Assembly (NCBI GenBank): GCA_015499985.1
Contig: JAAAUF010000469.1
Location: 8,055-32,170, forward strand
Direction of reading: 5' to 3'
DNA length: 24,116 nucleotides
DNA from: Haplosporangium gracile
Taxonomy: Eukaryota; Mortierellomycota; Mortierellomycetes; Mortierellales; Mortierellaceae
Shown piece after piece: positions 18,260 to 24,116 of the stretch. The notes below the pieces were generated by a model that searched no databases, was not told where the DNA came from, and saw nothing but the letters and a program-made list of their open reading frames with translations. Position 1 is the stretch's first letter; every line of letters begins with the position of its first letter. The translations under genes and the position numbers were made by a program.

Positions 18260-18722
18260 ATGGCCGAACCTACGACCTCCCCTTGGGGACTCTACGCCCT
18301 GATGGTATTCTGCATCATAATGACCATCTCCGGCTTCGCCTGGTGCTTCTGCTGTGGCACATGGTAAACTCCACTCTTGCAGACACACATACTGATCTCC
18401 TGAACTCTTTCCTAGAAAGTAATACTGAACACTAACTTGTATTCGTGTCACCCCAAACAGTGTTGGTAGGGATGTAATGAGGGCTGCCGGATTGTCAAAA
18501 TTTGTTCCGCCTCAATACATGCAACCGTCGTTCATGAACAGGGGAGGCTATCAGCGCAAGCGGACTGGCGACGAGGAAGAGGGTTGGGAAGAGGAGATAG
18601 ACATGGATGTGTTGCAGGATGAGGCGCATGATTCTTCGGTCGAATACGATTATGACCTCTCAGACGATGATCGGAGCGAGAACGAGACTGAAAACGCACC
18701 ATACCCAAGGCGACCACGGTGA
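18260..18722 (+). CDS. Small single-pass membrane protein with cysteine cluster and PPxY motif
   Basis: Two exons, 18260-18363 and 18461-18722, joined by a 97-base GT-AG intron with a CACTAAC branch site; 121 residues. A short N-terminus precedes one hydrophobic helix (about 10-29, GLYALMVFCIIMTISGFAW). It is followed at once by a cysteine cluster (CFCCGTC, 29-35), a typical palmitoylation site. Then comes VPPQYMQP (50-57): PPQY is a PY motif of the kind bound by WW domains of Nedd4/Rsp5 ubiquitin ligases. The C-terminal half is strongly acidic (EEEGWEEEIDMD, DLSDDD) with a basic tip. I do not recognise a named family. The layout of one helix, cysteines and a PY motif resembles membrane adaptors of Rsp5 in yeast, so adaptor or cargo is the working idea, by inference only. 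The frame, splice and codon use argue that it is real. Confidence 0.75.
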
Positions 18723-19096
18723 GACGGAGAGGGACCATGTCAAAAAAGAATGGTCACCTTTCAGCTTAGGAACAAGCAGGTACGTAGCGTTGCGTCCGGC
18801 TCAGCAAACAAAATTCGGGACTTGTTGTTTGTAGCCAGGATGTCAGCCCACCAAGCAAGGACAGCTTTCAAGAACCGAAGGCTATGTCGTTTTGTACATC
18901 ACTGTAGTCTTATGTACCAAGGCAAAGAAAAAATAAACCCCTTTGCATCGTCAAAATGCGACAGATTTGCATACCCATTTATACTTGTATTGGAGATACA
19001 TATAATTTGTTATTCTTTTACTTTGCTATCATACATATTCTGGTATCCATCGTACACAAATCCCAATCTCCTTCCTTCCAAGCGCGCCATGTTGAT
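18723..19096. other. Convergent 3' region
   Basis: It lies between the stop of the membrane-protein gene and the stop of the glycosylase gene on the opposite strand. An AATAAA at 18932-18937 fits the plus-strand transcript's end. No other gene was recognised. Confidence 0.5.
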
Positions 19097-20272
19097 CTAA
19101 GAGCGATCATCGACAAGACTGTTCCAGTTGATGGGTGTCTGGCCATTCTCCTCTAGATACTTGTTGGCTTTAGAGAAATGCTGACAGTCAAAGAATCCAC
19201 GACTGGCACTCAACGGCGAAGGGTGAACGCTCTGCAAAATCAAATGCTTCTTCTTGTCGACAAGCGTGCCTCGGTTCTGTGCATCTTTACCCCACAATAA
19301 AAACACAACATTCTTGCGCTGGTCGCTGACCGTCTTGATAACTGCATCCAACAACTTCTCCCACCCTTTGCCCTTGTGCGAGTTGGCGTTGTGAGCACGG
19401 ACAGTCATGGCTGCGTTGACCATCAAGACTCCTTGGCGAGCCCAAGATTCGAGGTATCCATGGCTGGGGATGACGAATCCAGGATAGTCGGTCTGGAGCA
19501 GCTTGAACATGTTCTTGAGCGAGGGTGGAGGGCGTACGGGTTTCTTGACACTGAAGCACAATCCGTGAGCCTGATTGTCGTCGTGGTAAGGGTCTAAGTG
19601 TGTGCGCATTCGATGAAGGAATGATGTGTGAATAAGCGCAGTTACGTCCATGGGCTTATTAACTAATGAAAGTATCACGAAAACCGGGCGTTTTCACTAA
19701 CCTTGTCCAAGGATGACAACGCGTACGGTGGGCAAGGGAGTGAACCTCGACCAGCTGTAGATTTCGTTCTTTGGTGGGAAGACTTGCTGCTTGTTTGCTT
19801 CCTCCTGCTTCAAAAATTTCTTGAGCTATACTCATAGTCAACGAGCAAGGTAACTAGTTATGAGTAGGAATAGTTTGCTTTGCGAAGAAAAAAGAAAAAC
19901 TCTAAGGTCAGCAAACAAAGCAGAAGGCTTGAAGATACGCACCTCGATAAAGTAGGGCTTTGTGAACTCGGATTGGAGGGCTCTGAGCCAAGTCGCGTCA
20001 ATGGTGTCCTGTTCGAGAGTAAGTAATTCGCGTTTTTCATCCGAGAGTCCCTTGAGGATATCCGGCTTGGCTCTGAGGACGAGGGGCGCAGAGGCTGACT
20101 CGGAAGAAGTCTTGACATCGTTGGTTGTTGCTGTTGAGTCAGTGGCGGCGGCGGCCTTTGGTTTTGCCCAGGCGAGCAAGGACGACTGTTGCTTGGGTGC
20201 TGAGGTAGCAGAGGTAGTCTTCTTGAGGGGACCATCCTTTGTGGCGGGTGAATCAGCGGGTCGTTTGTTCAT
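19097..20272 (-). CDS. UNG1: Uracil-DNA glycosylase, family 1
   Basis: Three exons, 20272-19943, 19825-19702 and 19593-19097, give 316 residues with all phases closed and GT-AG introns. It removes uracil from DNA at the first step of base-excision repair. The catalytic core starts at about residue 82 ([20 protein letters not shown]). The water-activating loop [13 protein letters not shown] carries Asp152; the usual Gly-Pro after the His is Asp-Asp. Other family marks are [20 protein letters not shown] (Asn211 region), FLLWGKDAQ, and the DNA-intercalating loop [12 protein letters not shown] with His275. The N-terminal 80 residues are low complexity. [16 protein letters not shown] looks like a bipartite nuclear signal, and QSSLLAWAK resembles a divergent PCNA-interacting motif, as nuclear UNGs carry near their start. 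No mitochondrial presequence is obvious from this start. Confidence 0.95.
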
Positions 20273-20768
20273 GTTTATTGTCTTTGAATGTGCGAGTGTA
20301 CGCGTGTGGTTGGAAGTTGTGAGTTGATGTTGAAGAGATGGTGAGCAAAAGAAAAGTAAAAAGGTAGCGGGCAGGGTTCACAAAAAAAAGACAATAACAT
20401 ACAAAACGGTGGCAAAATCAAGTCACAATCAGTTGAGTAATTGGGTCAAAAGTCAATTGAAGAAGTCCCAGAGTACACACCGCAATATCAGGGGCTACGA
20501 AAACACGTTGTCTTTGATACACTTGACCATTGGGCGACTCCAAGGGGATCTGCCTATGATTTCCTTAAAACCGGACGTGTTTGAGTCAAAACGCCAAGTT
20601 TCCCGGCAACCCAAAACGTCCATCGCCGCAGAGAGAACAAGCATTGATGTCGTCACAACCATTGCTGCACGTGCAACCAAGAGTCGATGCATTTTAGCCC
20701 AATTGCTCTTCCTCCTCTCTTCCCTCCAAAAGAGCTCATCCGGTACAGTCACCGCCTACAACTTTAAA
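20273..20768. other. Upstream region of the glycosylase gene and of the LRR-type relic
   Basis: Divergent region before the minus-strand glycosylase start and the plus-strand relic. Both strands have open frames here. A minus-strand one from 20692 begins with a hydrophobic stretch, but none resembles a known protein and none continues sensibly past its stop. Confidence 0.45.
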
Positions 20769-21186
20769 ATGGTCGAAACGAGCGGTCATCAAGCGTTCCA
20801 CCTGCACCCGACCTACGGCTCGTCACCCCAAGGACCCATTGTAAATATCGAGGTCTGCATTGATGCCATCGAGGCAAAAAGTTCATTTTTTGGGAGGACA
20901 TCGAGACTTTCCTTCCTGGACTACAAAACGTTCGTCGTGACAATATCATGCTCACTTTCATAAGGGACAACCATAGGCAGCGATAAGAACCTCCAAAAGG
21001 ACTTTTTTACTCGTCTATGCGTCCTACCAGGCTAACACAGCAGCATTTCGCTTTGTTTTCGAAAACAAGTACAGTCCTGTCAGGATCAAACATTACCCTG
21101 GAATCACACTGTGTCGCTGTCTCTGGCAACAGCACAAGCGCTCCTACGGATGACAGTGCGAGCGACTCTCAATCACCCGACCATGT

Positions 21187-21234
21187 TTCAACACTCTTAG
21201 ATACCTCTGCTTCAACACTCTTAGATACCTCTGC
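21187..21234 (+). repeat. 24-bp exact tandem duplication inside the LRR-type relic
   Basis: The unit, starting ttcaacactcttagat, occurs at 21187-21210 and 21211-21234, with six more matching bases after. The length is a multiple of three, so it adds eight Ser/Thr/Leu-rich residues to the linker frame without shifting it. Confidence 0.92.
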
Positions 21235-21252
21235 TTCAACTCTCGCTCCTAT

Positions 21253-21272
21253 CTCTGGGCATATGCCCAGAG
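21253..21272. repeat. Perfect 20-bp palindrome
   Basis: ctctgggcat is followed directly by its reverse complement atgcccagag, centred on an NdeI-like CATATG. It lies inside the Ser/Thr-rich linker of the LRR-type relic, 18 bases after the tandem duplication. Confidence 0.9.
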
Positions 21273-23624
21273 CACCTCGGCTGTGGGGAATTGACATACC
21301 TATGCACCAGATGGAACAGTTCGTCAGACGAGGACCCCAGGAACTTTTGATTCCCCCTAACAATGCTCAACAGTCGAGGCCATGGCAATCGGCTGTAATC
21401 AACGACTCACAATTGCAATCATTAGCGCCTTCCCCTGCAGCCTTGGCAGGACCGTATATACCCTTCATCACGTCAGCTTCAACCAATATCCCACGACTCT
21501 TTATCGTGTTACCTGACCCTCCGAGGGAGTCGCAGTCTGACAGGGAGCCAAATTCGATCTCGACGACTTCACAGCAACACAGCCGAGGTCGCCCCTGGGC
21601 ATCCTCGCGTCTGCCATCATGAAGGGTACGAGCTGGAGCGACTTGACGATTTCTCTCAGCAGTATGGATCCTGCGCGCTGGATCTGCTAGAGAGTATCAA
21701 GTATGGCTTTCCGCTGCGTGACCATGCGATCCCTTCGCCTAAGGACATCGAGCTCTTCAGGATCTCGTGCGAAGGTCGAGACGGCGTAGAATACTTCTGG
21801 ATGAACTACGGCGACATAGCAGCAGGGATCGACGAGGCCATCAAGTATCTCCGACCGGATCGTATGAGTAGCCGTGAGGCCTTTGAGAGACGAGCTGCAG
21901 CAGGAGAATTGAGGTCAACGGTGACTGTGGATCTCAGCGGCGTGCGATAGTTTCTCAAGGATGTAAAGGAGTCTGAGACCATCTATCCAGACGGCAGTGG
22001 AGGACTTGGGTACTTGGTCAAGGGAGCAACGCCGACGGGACAGACAACCTGGCTCTGCTACACCCACCACCAAGCCATCTACGACACCTATGCCTTGATG
22101 AACGTCAAGAGAGCTATTGCCGGAGGTTTCGAGTACAATGAGGCGTCTTGAAGCTGAGCACATTCTCGAAAAATACACCGAAGCGACTTTGACAGGATTA
22201 CTTAGGGCTCTTTCATACACGAACCTTGCGACGGAGCTGGATCTCTTGCTGAACCAGGAGTTGACCTACAGGGAACTCAAATAGTTGAAGGACACCATTT
22301 TTGGCATGAAGCATTTGCGCAGGTTAAAGCTCAACCTTGCCAATCACGGGGGACCGACATCAGACATCTTCAACCGTGGCAAGCGAGGAGACGCTCTGGT
22401 CGAGATCCTTACCTCTGGCACCTTACAGGCTGTCTCCTTTCATCAGGCCGAGTGGTTCTTTACAAGGTCGAGCGCGTTTGCGGCACTGGATAGGATTAAC
22501 TTCTCCGAGATTCATCTAGAAGCCGCTTTGAGCCCAAAACTCATACCCAAAAGTTAAAGAATATCCTTCATAGGTGTTCCAAGCTAGAGGTTCTCGGACG
22601 TTAGTGTTTTGATACTCACTTTAGTGATGCTGTGGGCCTGGGGAAGATGGTTTCCCAAGGCCAGGCCACGTTTGGATTTCTGCACCTCAGCAGCCCTCAC
22701 TTTAAGGTGACCTTCGATCGAGCCTACTTTGAAGCCCAGGTCGGTGCTCTTCCTCCTCCGCTCAAGGTCGCCGCGAACTCCTCTCGAAGCGCTGAGATGA
22801 GAGTTCTGCATCGGTTTGAGTCCTTGATCCATACCTTGGCCATGGACGATACTACCACAGACGAGAAGGTTGTCGTTTTGCGGAACTGTGTTCAGCAACA
22901 AAGCAGCAAGCCCCGCAGACTCGACGTTGTTAGGTCTCCCTCACAGTCGGCTCACAAAGATCAACGTTCTACAATCTATCATCCTCGCTCTTAACGATCC
23001 CGCTACTGCCAATCGATCTTCCAAGAGAGCCGGCCCCTCCAAAAAGCAAGTCGATCGTTTGCTTGGCTGTGCATCGACCAACTCCGGAGTCGCATGCTCG
23101 GTCGCATTCAAGTCCTCCGAGATCCTGACTGACAGATAGGCGCGCTTCGTCGGTGCAGTCGTTCCTTACCTCGTCTCCTTGGTACTCGAGATCTCGGACA
23201 GTTCAATCCCCTACCCCTATGGAATAGGCCAAGAACTCTCTATTCACGAAACCTACGCTTCCCGTGGCACTGAGCGCGTACTTGGTTTCAAGGCCCAGGA
23301 ATTATCCAGATTGGTTCTCAGAGGCCACTCCTGTCATCCCTCAGCTTGAGGCACACGTATCTCGACTCCAAGGACTGGAAAGCTGTTCTGGGTGCTCTGG
23401 ACTACCGACGACTTAAGTCATTGAACTTGAGTTTTACCAATTTTTCAGACGCGCAGACAATAATCTTGGTGAATCGCCTAGAGGGGTCATCATCATCGTT
23501 GTCGTTGGCTGCTCTGGGTGAGATCCGGATGTGGTTCGTTCCGATGGGCCGTGTTGCACGACACGCGTTCAAGAAGCGAGTGGAGGCGAGACTGCATAAT
23601 TGCAGGGTGGAGATACAGCGATAA

Positions 23625-23930
23625 AGTTCAGATTCCATTTCGCCTATCTAATCGAACCTGAATAAAAGATGTTTGTTATTTCATTTTATGCTCATTCATG
23701 CGTTGTGTCCGTTGTCGCTGAATAGAGAGGAGGTTTGGGCGATGGACGAGTGACAAAGGGTTCAACGGCCCGGACATTATTATCCCCCTTTGCGTGCTTT
23801 TTTCTCTTTTACTCTCCTTTCTCTTCTACTCCCTTCCACTCTTCACCCTTTCACACTTCACACATTCGTATTCGCGATCTGCACCCTCACTTCTCTCACT
23901 TCGTCTTTCTCTCTTCCCTAAAAAAATAAC
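23625..23930 (+). promoter_or_regulatory. 3' end of the LRR-type relic and promoter of the pirin gene
   Basis: AATAAA at 23661-23666 fits the relic's old transcript end. From about 23795 the plus strand is strongly pyrimidine-rich (ctcttttactctcctttctc) up to an A run and the ATG at 23931, as seen before other starts in this window. Confidence 0.5.
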
Positions 23931-24116
23931 ATGTCCACCCTTGTCAAAGGAAGCAGATCGATTATTAAGGCGGTCCTCTCCAGGCCCAAAATGGATGGTG
24001 TCGGCGCTCTTGTCTATCGCTCTATCGGCGACACCGAGCTCCGCAACCACGACCCCTTCCTCCTGCTCGACGAGTTCAATGCCGATAAGGACGGCGGATT
24101 CCCGTATCACCCTCGC
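23931..24116 (+). CDS. Pirin-family protein, N-terminal 62 residues (runs off the window)
   Basis: The frame opens at ATG 23931, preceded by AAAAAATAAC, and stays open to the last base. The sequence VGALVYRSIGDTELRNHDPF and LLLDEFNADKDGGFPYHPR matches the start of pirin, a bicupin iron protein with reported co-regulator and quercetinase roles. The family's first metal-binding pair is normally His-x-His in FPDHPHRG; here the window ends in FPYHPR, so the first His is present and the second position is Arg. No intron occurs in the visible part. The rest of the cupin domain cannot be assessed. Confidence 0.9.
   Translation, partial: MSTLVKGSRSIIKAVLSRPKMDGVGALVYRSIGDTELRNHDPFLLLDEFNADKDGGFPYHPR

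Larger units (their letters stand above)
20769..23624 (+). pseudogene. Heavily degraded LRR-type gene of an unidentified (probably lineage-specific) family
   Basis: One old coding sequence can be followed through all three plus frames. From ATG 20769 (MVETSGHQAFHL) the frame shifts at the A run 20876-20880 into KFIFWEDIETFLPGLQNVRR, then TAA at 20984. Around 21060-21110 RIKHYPGITL reads in a third frame, and from 21110 a Ser/Thr-rich linker runs to TGA 21620. The next segment (21621-22151, ELERLDDF ... FWMNYGDIAAGIDEAIKYL ... TVTVDLSGVR) has TAG 21948 and a stop at 22149. A segment from 22138 (RLEAEHILEKYTEATLTGLL) has TAG 22282 but continues into LRR-like HLRRLKLNLANHGG to 22557. Further LRR scraps end in YRRLKSLNLSFTNFSDAQ and a stop at 23622-23624. 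At least three internal stops and several frame changes exclude function as one protein. AATAAA follows at 23661. The family name is unknown to me. Confidence 0.75.

Noticed and set aside
20498..20692. Minus-strand 65-residue frame starting with a hydrophobic stretch, like a secreted peptide
   Set aside because: Overlapping frames exist on the other strand, there is no leader or poly-A context, and the sequence after the hydrophobic part is not recognisable; a chance frame is more likely.

Overview
The window looks like nuclear DNA of an early-diverging filamentous fungus, most likely Mucoromycota and probably Mortierella-like. The placement rests on three things: short GT-AG introns with CTAAC branch sites, pyrimidine-rich tracts before start codons, and the flavour of the proteins (an NDR kinase with a long activation-segment insert, a lineage-type F-box/LRR protein, a DDE transposase). 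No database search was possible, so this is inference.

Layout. 1-1878 (-): NDR-family protein kinase, 3' part outside the window, with an N-terminal CRIB-like motif and an unexpected in-frame TGA. 1879-3707: its pyrimidine-rich upstream region and a repeat-rich intergenic stretch. 3708-4193 (-): small S10-like protein. 4882-6849 (+): decayed intron-containing DDE transposase, followed by short repeats. 7531-10059 (+): single-exon F-box protein. 11190-11674 (+): broken partial copy of the C-terminus of that F-box gene. 11787-16646 (-): eight-exon gamma-tubulin complex protein (GCP5/GCP6 type). 16897-17967 (-): four-exon MIX23/CCDC58 mitochondrial protein. 18260-18722 (+): two-exon small membrane protein with a PPxY motif, divergent from MIX23. 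19097-20272 (-): three-exon uracil-DNA glycosylase. 20769-23624 (+): heavily degraded LRR-type gene. 23931 to the end (+): start of a pirin gene.

The intact genes are unrelated housekeeping and regulatory genes (cell polarity or mitotic kinase, microtubule nucleation, mitochondrial import, base-excision repair, ubiquitin ligase adaptor). The window does not form one pathway. I could splice five multi-exon genes by hand with all reading phases closing. Three of their 16 introns need a GC donor rather than GT, which is a high share. No RNA genes, CRISPR arrays or origins were seen. I did not find a convincing new multi-gene system. The best leads are the CRIB-NDR kinase architecture with its TGA, the PPxY membrane protein, the GC-AG introns, and the dissectable decay of the transposase and LRR gene.
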